IMG/VR virus record: IMGVR_UViG_3300041411_000403
Coordinates: 1-41,375 of that record
DNA from: a virus
Reading direction: 5' to 3' (one strand)
DNA: 41,375 nt
Part shown: one piece after another, positions 7,718-15,572 of the stretch
How positions within the stretch are numbered: the first letter of the stretch is position 1
Layout of the letters: every line of letters begins with the position of its first letter
Made by a program: the position numbers and the translations under genes
The notes under the pieces: model-generated
Told to the model about the DNA's origin: nothing
The model's database searches: none
Seen by the model: the letters and a program-made list of their open reading frames with translations, nothing else

Positions 7718-8236
7718 ATGAGCCGAATCGCTCTGAGTTCAGTAGACCGGGCACAGCGGGAAATATTGCCGCTCGATCTTGCGCTTTACCATGCTGCACG
7801 AGATTACCCCGGCGGAGCCGCCGCCATCGCCGCCACCACCGGCCGCAATCCCACCACACTCCAACACAAGCTTTCACCCACCCATCCCAGTCACTCTGTG
7901 AACATTCAAGAGTTTAGTGAGATTCTTGAACTGACCAAGGATCGCCGTATTCTTGATGCAGTGCATGCGCTGGTCGGCGACACGACTTGGCAGGAGTTGG
8001 CCGAGATCTATACCAACGACATGCCTGAGACATTGACTACGGGAATTGCAGAGTACTTCAGACAGGTTGCCGATTTGGCTGATACCTGGGCCAAGAGCAT
8101 TGGCGATGGCGTTGTGACGGATCGCGAACTGGCCGAGATTCGCCTGCAGGTGTTTCGCGGAATTCAGGGGCTTCTGGGGATGTTCAATCGCGCCACGTAT
8201 GTCAATCAGACAACGCGAGGTGCAGACCATGGCTGA
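7718..8236 (+). CDS. Phage CII-family regulatory protein (CP76-like)
   Basis: A 172-residue protein with the core seen in phage regulatory CII proteins: LDLALYHAARDYPGGAAAIA, TTGRNPTTLQHKLSP, then EFSEILELTKDRRILDAVHAL. Proteins of this family act as transcription regulators in the early rightward operon and may favour lysogeny. The ATG at 7718 has AAGGA 8 bases upstream and begins the conserved part. The C-terminal 60 residues form amphipathic helices (RQVADLADTWAKSIGDG), probably for oligomerisation. The stop overlaps the next gene by 8 bases. Confidence 0.8.
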   Translation: MSRIALSSVDRAQREILPLDLALYHAARDYPGGAAAIAATTGRNPTTLQHKLSPTHPSHSVNIQEFSEILELTKDRRILDAVHALVGDTTWQELAEIYTNDMPETLTTGIAEYFRQVADLADTWAKSIGDGVVTDRELAEIRLQVFRGIQGLLGMFNRATYVNQTTRGADHG

Positions 8237-8456
8237 TATCGCAGATTTTGCGAATGACCTGGTGCAAGAGCGTCTTGATCAGGCCCTCGCTGCACGCCAC
8301 GCCGCAAAACCTGTGATGGCGGCGCATTCTTTCCTGTTTTGCGTAAGCTGCGACGACCCTATCCCAGAGGCTCGCCGACTTGCCCTGTTGGGTTGCGATC
8401 TGTGTGTTGTTTGCCAGTCCGTTGTTGAATCGCGGGAGGCCCGCCATGCTCGATGA
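8229..8456 (+). CDS. TraR/DksA-type C4 zinc-finger protein
   Basis: A 75-residue protein with a helical N-terminus (MADIADFANDLVQERLDQAL) and a C-terminal four-cysteine finger, C-V-S-C-D-D-PIPEARR then C-D-L-C-V-V-C. This is the truncated DksA/TraR form found in many phages. Such proteins bind the secondary channel of RNA polymerase and can mimic DksA with ppGpp. A role in shifting host transcription during infection is inference. It overlaps both neighbours (8 and 11 bases) in the early operon. Confidence 0.85.
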   Translation: MADIADFANDLVQERLDQALAARHAAKPVMAAHSFLFCVSCDDPIPEARRLALLGCDLCVVCQSVVESREARHAR

Positions 8457-10662
8457 GGTATTAGGGCAATTCGCAGACTACGGCCTCGAGCCTGAGCAAC
8501 CGTTGGTATTCGGTAAACTGACCCGCTGCAAAACCTCCCAGGACAAGGGCAAGGAAAAAAACGGTTGGTATGTAGTCCATGAGCACCGCACCGAAAAAAA
8601 CGAAACGCTGATCTTCGGCAGCTTCGGTGACTGGCGTTCCGGCGAGACCCAGAAGGTTAAGGTTAAGGCCGGGCGTATGAGCCCCGAAGAGCGCGAAGTC
8701 ATGCGCGCTCGTCAGGAAGAAGCCAAGCGTAAAGCTTCTGAGGTTGCGGCAAACGCTTCAAGGCGAGCGGCGAACCGTGCAGCCGGTCTGTTCAAACGAA
8801 TGCCAGAAAAGGGCAAAAGCGCTTACCTGGATCGAAAGCAGATCGTCGGCTTCAAAGTTCGATATGCGCCCCGTACTGGCGCATTTTTGGTGCCGATGTG
8901 TAACGTGCGGGACCAGATAGTTGGCCTGCAGGTAGTCTTCCCGGCAAAGCAAGAAGATACTGGGCGCGACAAGGCCTACTGGCCCGCCGGCATGTCGAAA
9001 GAGGGCGCGTTCCATTTGATCGGCCCGCACCCTGAACCGGGCGAACCGGTACTGGTGTGTGAGGGGTACGCTACGGGCGCCAGCCTGCATATGGCAACTT
9101 CGCTGACGGTCGCGATCGCCTTTGATGCGGGCAATCTGTTGCCGGTTTCCAAAGCGATGCGTGAGCGCTTTCCCGGTTGCCCGTTGATCATCTGTCGAGA
9201 CGATGACTGGAAAACCAAACGTCCCAATGGCGAACCTTGGAACCCGGGTGAAGATAAAGCCAACAACGCCGCGTTGATCGTCGGTGGTCAGGTGGTTGCG
9301 CCTGTTTTTTCCGGTGAGCGCGAGATCAAGTGGACCGACTTCAACGATCTGCACGTTGCCGAGGGATTGGAGTCCGTCCGCCGCCAGGTGTTGGCGGTGG
9401 TCAAGCCTCCTGCAGCGGGTGGATGGAAAGACCAACTTGCTCGTACCGAAAACGGCTCGCTGATCGCGCACATGCAAAACGTTGAATTGATCCTGGGCAA
9501 TGACGAACGCTGGGCCGGCGTCATCGGTTACAGCGTGTTCAGCTCCAAGATCGTCAAGCTGCGGTCCGCACCATTCGGTGGGGGAGCTGGTGACTGGGCT
9601 GACATCGATGACATGCGGGTGATGAAGTGGCTCGCCCAGCAGTACAACCTGCGGGTCAAGGCGTCCCATGTGATCGAGGCTGTCAGTGTGGTAGCTCACG
9701 ACCATTCTTTTCACCCTGTGCGTGAGTACCTGGAGAAGCTTGAGTGGGACCGCGTTCCTCGACTGGAAAGCTGGTTGACCGATGTGCTGGGCGTCCAGGC
9801 CACCGAATATTCGTCCAAGGTCGGCAAGCGCTGGCCTATCTCAGCGGTGGCTCGGGTCATGCGCCCTGGCTGCAAGGCCGACTCGGTGATGATCCTCGAA
9901 GGCGGGCAGGGCGAGGGCAAATCCACTGCCATGGGCATACTTGGCGGCGAGTGGTTTATGGACACGCCGTTTGCCCTTGGCGACAAGGACAGCTTTCAGG
10001 CAATTCGCGGTAAGTGGATCGTCGAACTGGGGGAGCTGGATAGTTTCAACAAGGCTGAGAGCACCAAGGCCAAGCAGTTCTTCTCGGCGTCCACCGACAC
10101 CTATCGCGAGAGCTACGGCCGCAGAACAAACGATGTGCCACGCCAGTGTGTGTTCGTGGGTACCACCAACCAAGAGGAATACCTCAAGGACGCCACCGGC
10201 AACCGTCGTTATTGGCCGGTGTTCTGCAACAAGGTCGACCTGGAAAAACTACGCGAGATCCGCGATCAACTGTGGGCTGAAGCGGTGTTCTGCTTCGAGG
10301 CTGGCGATATCTGGTGGGTGACGAAGGATGAGTCATGGATGTTCGCCGAAGCGCAGGACGAGCGCTTTGTAGTGGACGAGTGGGAAGGGCCGATCCTGAC
10401 CTGGTTGGAGGAGTCGCAGATCGGCGAAACCGCCACCGGCAATGAGATTCTGACCCAGGCTCTCAAGCTGGATTTCGGTCATTGGGGCAAGCCTGAACAG
10501 ATGCGGGTCGGTGCGATCATGCACCGGTTGGGCTGGCGCAAGAAGCGAATGCCGGCGTTGGCCAAGAGCGGCGTCCGACAGTGGGCCTATCAGAAGCCTG
10601 AGGCGTGGGGACGTGCAACTGCACTGCAGCAGACGGTGGTAGAGGAGCCTTGCTTTGATTAA
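8446..10662 (+). CDS. Toprim primase and VirE-type helicase fusion
   Basis: A 738-residue replication protein. The N-terminal part carries a Toprim-like fold around residues 200-290 (VLVCEGYATGASLHMA and IICRDDDW, giving the acidic residues). The C-terminal part is a virulence-associated E (PF05272-like) P-loop ATPase with Walker A GGQGEGKST at about 486-494, acidic GELDSF, and GTTNQEEYL then GNRRYWP sensor-like motifs. It likely primes and unwinds phage DNA. I chose ATG 8446, behind GGGAGG, over an in-frame codon at 8380. It overlaps the zinc-finger gene by 11 bases and the downstream gene by 8. Confidence 0.88.
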   Translation: MLDEVLGQFADYGLEPEQPLVFGKLTRCKTSQDKGKEKNGWYVVHEHRTEKNETLIFGSFGDWRSGETQKVKVKAGRMSPEEREVMRARQEEAKRKASEVAANASRRAANRAAGLFKRMPEKGKSAYLDRKQIVGFKVRYAPRTGAFLVPMCNVRDQIVGLQVVFPAKQEDTGRDKAYWPAGMSKEGAFHLIGPHPEPGEPVLVCEGYATGASLHMATSLTVAIAFDAGNLLPVSKAMRERFPGCPLIICRDDDWKTKRPNGEPWNPGEDKANNAALIVGGQVVAPVFSGEREIKWTDFNDLHVAEGLESVRRQVLAVVKPPAAGGWKDQLARTENGSLIAHMQNVELILGNDERWAGVIGYSVFSSKIVKLRSAPFGGGAGDWADIDDMRVMKWLAQQYNLRVKASHVIEAVSVVAHDHSFHPVREYLEKLEWDRVPRLESWLTDVLGVQATEYSSKVGKRWPISAVARVMRPGCKADSVMILEGGQGEGKSTAMGILGGEWFMDTPFALGDKDSFQAIRGKWIVELGELDSFNKAESTKAKQFFSASTDTYRESYGRRTNDVPRQCVFVGTTNQEEYLKDATGNRRYWPVFCNKVDLEKLREIRDQLWAEAVFCFEAGDIWWVTKDESWMFAEAQDERFVVDEWEGPILTWLEESQIGETATGNEILTQALKLDFGHWGKPEQMRVGAIMHRLGWRKKRMPALAKSGVRQWAYQKPEAWGRATALQQTVVEEPCFD

Positions 10663-11020
10663 GCGAATTGATGAGATGCTCAAGCTCTGGGCGCAGGATC
10701 TGCATTCGCCGATGACCGATGCCTATGGTGGCGCGAGTGGCGGCAACATGATCGCCATGTTAATGGAGTGCAAAGGCGAGCTTATTCGCGGCACGCGCGG
10801 CAGCCGGATACTGCTGGACGAGTCGGCAGATATCGAGCTGATCGTGAACAAGCATCTGCCGGCACAGCTATCGGTGGTGGTGTGGGAGCACTACTGCAAT
10901 CACGAAAGCTTCCTGTCGCAGAAGTACACGCACTGTGGTTGCAGTCGCGATACCTACTATCAGCGTCTGCACGAAGCACACCTGCACATCGCTGGCCTAT
11001 TGATGGGGAAGGCTGCGTGA
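10655..11020 (+). CDS. Candidate late-gene regulator (antitermination Q-like position)
   Basis: A 121-residue protein probably starting at TTG 10655, with AGGAG 7 bases upstream. The C-terminal half contains CNHESFLSQKYTHCGCSRDT followed by YYQRLHEAHLHIAGLL, which reads as a sigma-like helix-turn-helix with two nearby cysteines. It is the last gene of the rightward early operon and precedes a long noncoding gap and the late genes. That is where Q-type antiterminators sit, and similar uncharacterised proteins occur in pyocin and prophage clusters. The regulator assignment is inference from position and the HTH-like end. Confidence 0.5.
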   Translation: MIKRIDEMLKLWAQDLHSPMTDAYGGASGGNMIAMLMECKGELIRGTRGSRILLDESADIELIVNKHLPAQLSVVVWEHYCNHESFLSQKYTHCGCSRDTYYQRLHEAHLHIAGLLMGKAA

Positions 11021-11061
11021 CCCTTTGCATCACTCCGCCTGCCTTTGTCAGACTGTCCGGC

Positions 11062-11095
11062 CTTGTCCAACCGCCATTTAATTGGGTTGGACAAG
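11062..11095. repeat. Perfect 11-bp inverted repeat
   Basis: CTTGTCCAACC (11062-11072) and its exact reverse complement GGTTGGACAAG (11085-11095) flank a 12-base AT-rich loop. No T-run follows, so it is not a standard terminator. Confidence 0.75.
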
Positions 11096-11117
11096 TGCAG
11101 GCCGCGCCGTTGCTGGG

Positions 11118-11322
11118 CTGTCCTACTGTCTAACCTTTGCCCGCACCATGCACACGTAAGCATAGCGGGCATGTAGTCGCGCTCATGGCGCGAACGCGTG
11201 TTCTTAGCTTTTTTCTCTATACACAAGGAAAAGTTAAGGAAGGTAGGACAGTAGGGCAGAGCCCCGAATTTTGGGTGCTGTAGCTGTCCTACTTCGATTC
11301 TGAATAGTGGGACAGGTAGGAC
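11118..11322. repeat. Cluster of CTGTCCTAC/GTAGGACAG repeats
   Basis: CTGTCCTAC at 11118-11126 and 11284-11292, its reverse complement GTAGGACAG at 11243-11251, and a GTAGGAC core at 11316-11322. Related shorter variants such as GTAGGGC lie next to them. The repeated motif in both orientations resembles iterons or a regulator array. Confidence 0.6.
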
Positions 11323-11503
11323 GGGGCAACAGAAGCGATAGCCGAGGTGGTGTATTCGCCGACATTCGCTAGGCGTTCACCCTGCGTTACCTACTTATTC
11401 ACCGGGTGGCATTAAAGTGGGGTTGCTGCCACCGGAATCCACCTGTAAAAAGTAACCATCTTCGATAGGTGCGACCGCAGAGAGCGGCAGGCACCACACA
11501 CCA

Positions 11504-11528
11504 AACCCGGCCATTGCGCCGGGTTTTT
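11504..11528 (+). terminator. Intrinsic terminator before the late operon
   Basis: AACCCGGC (11504-11511), loop cattgc, GCCGGGTT (11518-11525), followed by a T-run. It would stop read-through from the early region into the holin gene unless antitermination occurs. Confidence 0.8.
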
Positions 11529-11547
11529 GCGTTTATGGAGTAGGGCG

Positions 11548-11886
11548 ATGACGAACGAGCAGCAAGCGCTGGCAGAGATGCCAATCTGGTTAGTGATCGT
11601 CCTGGCCTTGGTCGGCGGTGTATCGGGAGAGATGTGGCGAGCGGACAAGGATGGGGCGCGCGGATGGGCGCTATTGCGGCGCCTGGCACTTCGCTCCGGT
11701 GCCTGCATCGTCTGCGGCGTGTCGGCCATGATGCTGATGATCGGCGCGGGCATGACGATCTGGACAGCAGGCAGCCTGGGTTGCCTGACGGCGATGGCCG
11801 GCGCCGATGTTGCCATCGGCCTGTACGAACGCTGGGCCGCCAAACGCCTCGGCGTCAACGAGTCGCCTGCCGCTGATAGCGAGTAA
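11548..11886 (+). CDS. Phage holin-like membrane protein
   Basis: A 112-residue protein with a hydrophobic segment at residues 11-26 (IWLVIVLALVGGVSGE) and two more within about 47-90 (CIVCGVSAMMLMIGAGMTIW and a Gly/Ala-rich stretch), ending in a charged tail. It resembles Pseudomonas phage holins placed before terminase. It would form membrane lesions to release endolysin. The endolysin lies 21 kb away next to a second small membrane protein, so which of the two is the lysis holin is open. ATG 11548 is preceded by GGAG; the frame from 11527 lacks a ribosome site. Confidence 0.72.
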   Translation: MTNEQQALAEMPIWLVIVLALVGGVSGEMWRADKDGARGWALLRRLALRSGACIVCGVSAMMLMIGAGMTIWTAGSLGCLTAMAGADVAIGLYERWAAKRLGVNESPAADSE

Positions 11887-11891
11887 AGGCG

Positions 11892-12623
11892 ATGATGCGG
11901 CTTGAGATGCGTGACAACATCGACAAGATCGTGCGGGATATTCGCGGGCTGGCCCGTAACAAGGTGCCCATGGCAGCGGCCAAGGCACTGACCTTCACCG
12001 CTGAGCGTGTGCAATTAGCCGAGACTGCCGAGATAGCCCGCGTGTTTGATCGGCCAACGCGCTGGACCTTGAACTCGATCTACAAGCGCGGAGCTAGCCC
12101 AACCCGGCTGTTTGCTCGCGTGTGGGTGAAGGATGAAGCCAGCTCGGGTGTCGCCGCCGCGAAGTACCTGCCGGTGCATATGGACGGCGGCAGTCGTCAA
12201 CACAAGCGATTCGAGAAGGCGCTGATTCACTACGGCCTGATGCCTGCGGACATGTATGCGGTACCAGGCCGACGCGCTCGAATGGATGGCAGTGGCAACA
12301 TCAGCCGCGGCCAGATCATGCAGATACTGTCCGCCCTCGGCGCTGCAGAACGTGTATCAGGCTTCATGGCCAACCGCACGGCGCGCAGCAAGCGGCGAAA
12401 TCGCAATGCCCCAGATTACTTCGCTGGGCGCCCAGGTAATGGCACTGGCCCGCTGGGCATCTGGCAGCGCGTCGGCCGCGGCGCGCGTCCCATCCTGATC
12501 TTCGTCAAGCGCCCGACCTATCGTCGACGCTTCGACTTCTACGGCGTGGCCGATCGCGTTGCCGCTGCCGAGTTCGAACCACTGTTTCGCCGGGCATTGG
12601 CCCGTGAGATGGGCCGGGGGTGA
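11892..12623 (+). CDS. Phage morphogenesis protein, function uncertain
   Basis: A 243-residue basic protein. The N-terminus is helical (NIDKIVRDIRGLARNKVPMA), the middle has FDRPTRWTLNSIYKR and FARVWVKDEAS, and the C-terminus RRFDFYGVADRVAAAEFEPL ends in FRRALAREMGRG. The pattern (amphipathic N-terminal helix, mixed core, helix ending in a basic tail) recalls small tail-completion or minor tail components of siphoviruses. In many Pseudomonas phages a gene like this lies just before terminase. The exact family is not certain to me. Either of two adjacent ATGs (11892 or 11895) could be used. Confidence 0.5.
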   Translation: MMRLEMRDNIDKIVRDIRGLARNKVPMAAAKALTFTAERVQLAETAEIARVFDRPTRWTLNSIYKRGASPTRLFARVWVKDEASSGVAAAKYLPVHMDGGSRQHKRFEKALIHYGLMPADMYAVPGRRARMDGSGNISRGQIMQILSALGAAERVSGFMANRTARSKRRNRNAPDYFAGRPGNGTGPLGIWQRVGRGARPILIFVKRPTYRRRFDFYGVADRVAAAEFEPLFRRALAREMGRG

Positions 12624-12729
12624 CGGCGTGCCTCGATTTCGCCCGGTTTCGGTCGATTTTTGTACATTTCGGCCGGGCATGACGGCCTCTCCCCCTTTTC
12701 AATGGGTCCTTCCGGGCGATAACGAAATT

Positions 12730-12755
12730 GGGGTAATTCGAACCCCGATCTTTTT
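12730..12755 (+). terminator. Weak terminator-like hairpin before terminase
   Basis: GGGGT (12730-12734), 7-base loop, ACCCC (12742-12746), then gatcttttt. The stem is only five pairs. It lies in the 188-base gap before the small terminase, which is also where a cos site would be expected for a lambda-type terminase; I cannot identify cos with confidence. Confidence 0.35.
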
Positions 12756-12811
12756 GCAGATTCAACCCGACATAGGGGGTTCCGCTTCCTGTCCAGTCTA
12801 AGGAGATGTCC

Positions 12812-13309
12812 ATGCCAACACAGCGCGAGATTGCCGATCACCTGGACATGAGCGAGCGCAATGCCCGCGATGTGTTGAAGGGGTTGAGCATCAGTGACTG
12901 GCAGGCGGCCAGCCTGGACGAGATCCGGATTGCGTACATCCGTGACCTGCGCAACAAGGCGGCGGGGCGCGGGGGCAGCCAGTTGGAAGAACTCAACGCC
13001 GTGCGGATTGACGAAGGGCGGGTCAAGGCGGCGAACGGGCGTCTGCTGTATCACGAGAAGTTGCGGTCGCTGATCCCCAGCATGGAAGCCGAGCGCGTGC
13101 TGTCCGACTGGTCGGCCTTTGCCAACCGGGAGTACCTGGGCGGCGTTGAACGATTAATTCAGGAAATCGAGAACGTGCAGAAACTCACCGTTGATCGATC
13201 TGTGGTGGCCAAAGTTGCTGGACCTACAACCGAACGAATTGCAGGCTACGCGCGAAAACTTGGCGCAGAGCTTGTTGGCAGCAGCGGGGAAATTCAACCC
13301 GCCGCGTGA
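12812..13309 (+). CDS. Terminase small subunit (Nu1-like)
   Basis: A 165-residue protein with an N-terminal winged-helix DNA-recognition part (TQREIADHLDMSERNARDVL) and a helical, charged remainder (GRLLYHEKLRSLIPSMEAER), like phage DNA-packaging Nu1 proteins. It would bind cos/pac DNA and load the large subunit encoded next. The ATG at 12812 has AAGGAG with 6-base spacing, while the ATG at 12806 overlaps that site. The 3' end overlaps the large terminase frame by over 100 bases, an unusually long overlap that depends on the large subunit start. Confidence 0.8.
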   Translation: MPTQREIADHLDMSERNARDVLKGLSISDWQAASLDEIRIAYIRDLRNKAAGRGGSQLEELNAVRIDEGRVKAANGRLLYHEKLRSLIPSMEAERVLSDWSAFANREYLGGVERLIQEIENVQKLTVDRSVVAKVAGPTTERIAGYARKLGAELVGSSGEIQPAA

Positions 13310-15347
13310 TGTGCCCACGGCGGAGTACTTGAGCACAGAGTTTTACCTGCCCGCTGAAAGCGGTGTGCTGCACGGCCTGTACGACTTCCACTACACGCCG
13401 TACTTCCTCGGAGTGGCTGCCGCGCTGGATGATCCGCGCGTCAGCGAAGTGGACCTGATGAAAGCCGCGCAGATCGGCTGGACCTGGTTCCTGATCGGTT
13501 ACCTGTTCAAGTTTGTCCAGTTCCTGCCCCGGCCGATAATGATCCTGTTTGCCAAGGAAAAGGACGGGAAGAACTTCCACGATGAGAAGCTCAAGCACGG
13601 CGTGATGGCGAACAGCGAGGTCAATCGGTTGATGCCGGTCGACACCAGCCGGTCCTCCGGCAACCGCTGGGACCACAAGAGCTTCCCCGGCGGCTTCCTC
13701 AAGTTGGTCGCCTCGAACTCCCCCGGCAACGTGAAGTCGACGTCATCCGTGGGACTGTCGGTGGTCGAGGAACCGGACGACACCAGCGACGACGTGAAGG
13801 GGCAGGGCGATGCGATCGCCCTGCTCGAAGAGCGCGGTAAACGTTACCCGGGTTCGAAAATGCTGGTCGGCGGAACGCCGGCGATCAAGGGCGCGAGCAA
13901 GACCGAGGCGCGTTTGGCACAGACCGACTGCCGAGTGCTGCCGATTGTCTGCCATGCCTGCGACCAGGCTCATGTCCTGGACTTCGCCCATATCAAATAC
14001 CTGGACATCAATGAAGGCGTCGAGCCGCACGAAATCTATGGTCGTGCGGATCCCGACACGGCCGGTTATGCCTGCCCGCATTGCGGGGAGATCTGGGACG
14101 ACTACCAGCGCAAGGAGAATATCCGCAACACGGTGTTCAACGCCGTCGAGGCGGGTGATCCATTCTGTGGTTGGGTGGCAACCAAACCCTTTGCCGGGCG
14201 TGCCGGGTTCATTGAATTGAACGAGCTCTATGCGTGCCTGCCGGGTACCAGTCTGGCAAACATCGTGCGCGAGCAGCTGAACGCCGAGCACCAGGCCGCC
14301 ATGGGCAACCTGTCGCTGCTGATCAAGTTCGTCAACCAGAAACAGGGTCGAGCGTACGAGTACAAATCGGATCTGCCCGAAGCCGACAAGCTGGCGGAAC
14401 GGGCCGAGGATTACCCGGAAATGTTCGTGCCCATGGGTGGCTTGGTGATCACCGCGGGCGTCGACGTGCAGCACGATCGCCTGGCGGTCGTTCTTCGCGC
14501 CTGGGGTCGTGGCGAGGAGTCCTGGTTGCTCTACTGGGGTGAGATCTACGGCGAAGTGGTGTTGCCAGGGCGGGGCGTTTGGCTGGACCTGGAAAAGCTG
14601 CTGTTCTCGCCGATCACTCATGCCTGCGGCGCCAAGCTGAAAGTCCTGGCCGTCTCGCTGGACACCTCGGACGGCACCGTCACCCAGGATGCGGCTTATG
14701 CGTTTTGCCGTAAGCATCAACAACGCGGTGTGATGGCGATCAAGGGTGCCAGCGAGCGGGGCAACAGCCGGGACGATGAACGCAAAGAAATCTTCAGTGC
14801 GCCTCGGCAGGGTGTGGACACCGACAAGGAACAAAAGGCCTCCAAGTACGGCCTGCGCCCTTACATCGTCGGTACGTCGCGGGCCAAGGATCTTTGGATC
14901 GAAGGCCGCCTGCCGTTGACTGGCGAAGGTCCGGGTCGGATGCACTTCTACAAGACCGTGCGGCCGGACTACTTCCGGCAGATTACCGCCGAAGTGAAAG
15001 CCCCCAGCCGGCGGCACCACTATCGCAAGGTCTGGCAGAAAAAGGCGGGCGAGCGAAACGAAGCCACGGACTGCGAAACCTACGCGCTGCATGCGGCCCG
15101 TTCGCTGAAAACGCACTTGCTCAATGAACACGATTGGGCGGCACTAGATGCGCAGATCCGGCAAGGCGGTTTGTTTGATTCGCCACCACCGGAATCCGAT
15201 ATCGAGCCGGAGCCAGATCCCGCCCCGGCGCCGGAAAACCCGGTACCGAAACCACCCGCTGAACCCAACGAGCTCCCGCCTTCTGGCGGGAGAGTTGTTT
15301 CTGGGCGCCGCACTGCCATGCGCGTGCTCTCTCAACGCAGGAATTAA
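13191..15347 (+). CDS. Terminase large subunit (lambda GpA family)
   Basis: A 718-residue packaging motor of the GpA family. The ATPase domain includes LMKAAQIGWTWFLIGYL near residues 87-105 and the acidic VVEEPDD near 190. A zinc-binding pair follows, CHAC and CPHC (about 255-305). The nuclease half contains VITAGVDVQHDRL and VLAVSLDTSDG acidic motifs. The C-terminus is a long proline- and acid-rich tail. The start is uncertain: TTG 13191 gives the best N-terminus (DLWWPKLLDLQPNELQATRE) but lacks a clear ribosome site and lies inside the small-subunit gene, suggesting coupled translation. Confidence 0.9.
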   Translation: MIDLWWPKLLDLQPNELQATRENLAQSLLAAAGKFNPPRDVPTAEYLSTEFYLPAESGVLHGLYDFHYTPYFLGVAAALDDPRVSEVDLMKAAQIGWTWFLIGYLFKFVQFLPRPIMILFAKEKDGKNFHDEKLKHGVMANSEVNRLMPVDTSRSSGNRWDHKSFPGGFLKLVASNSPGNVKSTSSVGLSVVEEPDDTSDDVKGQGDAIALLEERGKRYPGSKMLVGGTPAIKGASKTEARLAQTDCRVLPIVCHACDQAHVLDFAHIKYLDINEGVEPHEIYGRADPDTAGYACPHCGEIWDDYQRKENIRNTVFNAVEAGDPFCGWVATKPFAGRAGFIELNELYACLPGTSLANIVREQLNAEHQAAMGNLSLLIKFVNQKQGRAYEYKSDLPEADKLAERAEDYPEMFVPMGGLVITAGVDVQHDRLAVVLRAWGRGEESWLLYWGEIYGEVVLPGRGVWLDLEKLLFSPITHACGAKLKVLAVSLDTSDGTVTQDAAYAFCRKHQQRGVMAIKGASERGNSRDDERKEIFSAPRQGVDTDKEQKASKYGLRPYIVGTSRAKDLWIEGRLPLTGEGPGRMHFYKTVRPDYFRQITAEVKAPSRRHHYRKVWQKKAGERNEATDCETYALHAARSLKTHLLNEHDWAALDAQIRQGGLFDSPPPESDIEPEPDPAPAPENPVPKPPAEPNELPPSGGRVVSGRRTAMRVLSQRRN

Positions 15348-15350
15348 TCT

Positions 15351-15572
15351 ATGGCCATCACCCTGGAACAGGCGCAAAGCCAGCTTCAAGCCTGGCTCGA
15401 CGCAAGCATGAAGGTCAGCCAGAAGCAGAGCTACCGCATCGGCACCCGCCAGCTGAACTACGCCGACGCGGCTGAGATCACCAAGATGATCGATTATTGG
15501 CAGCAGCAGGTGGATCGACTGGCCAGCGGCCGCCCTCGCGGTATTGTCTTGCGCGGGATCACGCCGTTATGA
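15351..15572 (+). CDS. gpW-like head-tail joining protein (DUF6148-like)
   Basis: A 73-residue protein: MAITLEQAQSQLQAWLDAS, then a short Gly-containing turn SYRIGTRQLNYADAAEITKM and a final helix with YWQQQVDRLAS. Size, helix-strand-helix pattern and position between terminase and portal match gpW/DUF6148 connectors, which sit in the portal channel. The ATG begins 3 bases after the terminase stop, and the TGA overlaps the portal start as ATGA. Confidence 0.75.
   Translation: MAITLEQAQSQLQAWLDASMKVSQKQSYRIGTRQLNYADAAEITKMIDYWQQQVDRLASGRPRGIVLRGITPL

Larger units (their letters stand above)
11021..11503. other. Noncoding region with inverted repeats
   Basis: About 480 bases without a supported gene, between the early and late operons. 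It holds a long hairpin (11062-11095) and a cluster of GTAGGAC-type motifs in both orientations (11118-11322). Possible roles are replication origin, late promoter or regulator binding region. Confidence 0.5.

Noticed and set aside
10960-11226. 88-codon minus-strand frame with scattered cysteines in the repeat-rich gap
   Set aside because: It is antisense to the end of the 10655 gene and shaped by inverted repeats. No start signal; the cysteine pattern appears accidental.
12624-12811. Definite cos site before terminase
   Set aside because: The location fits a lambda-type terminase, but no known cos sequence or clear cosB-like repeats could be identified.
13743-15131. 462-codon minus-strand frame opposite the large terminase
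   Set aside because: It is a long shadow typical of GC-rich coding DNA. The plus-strand protein is clearly a GpA terminase.
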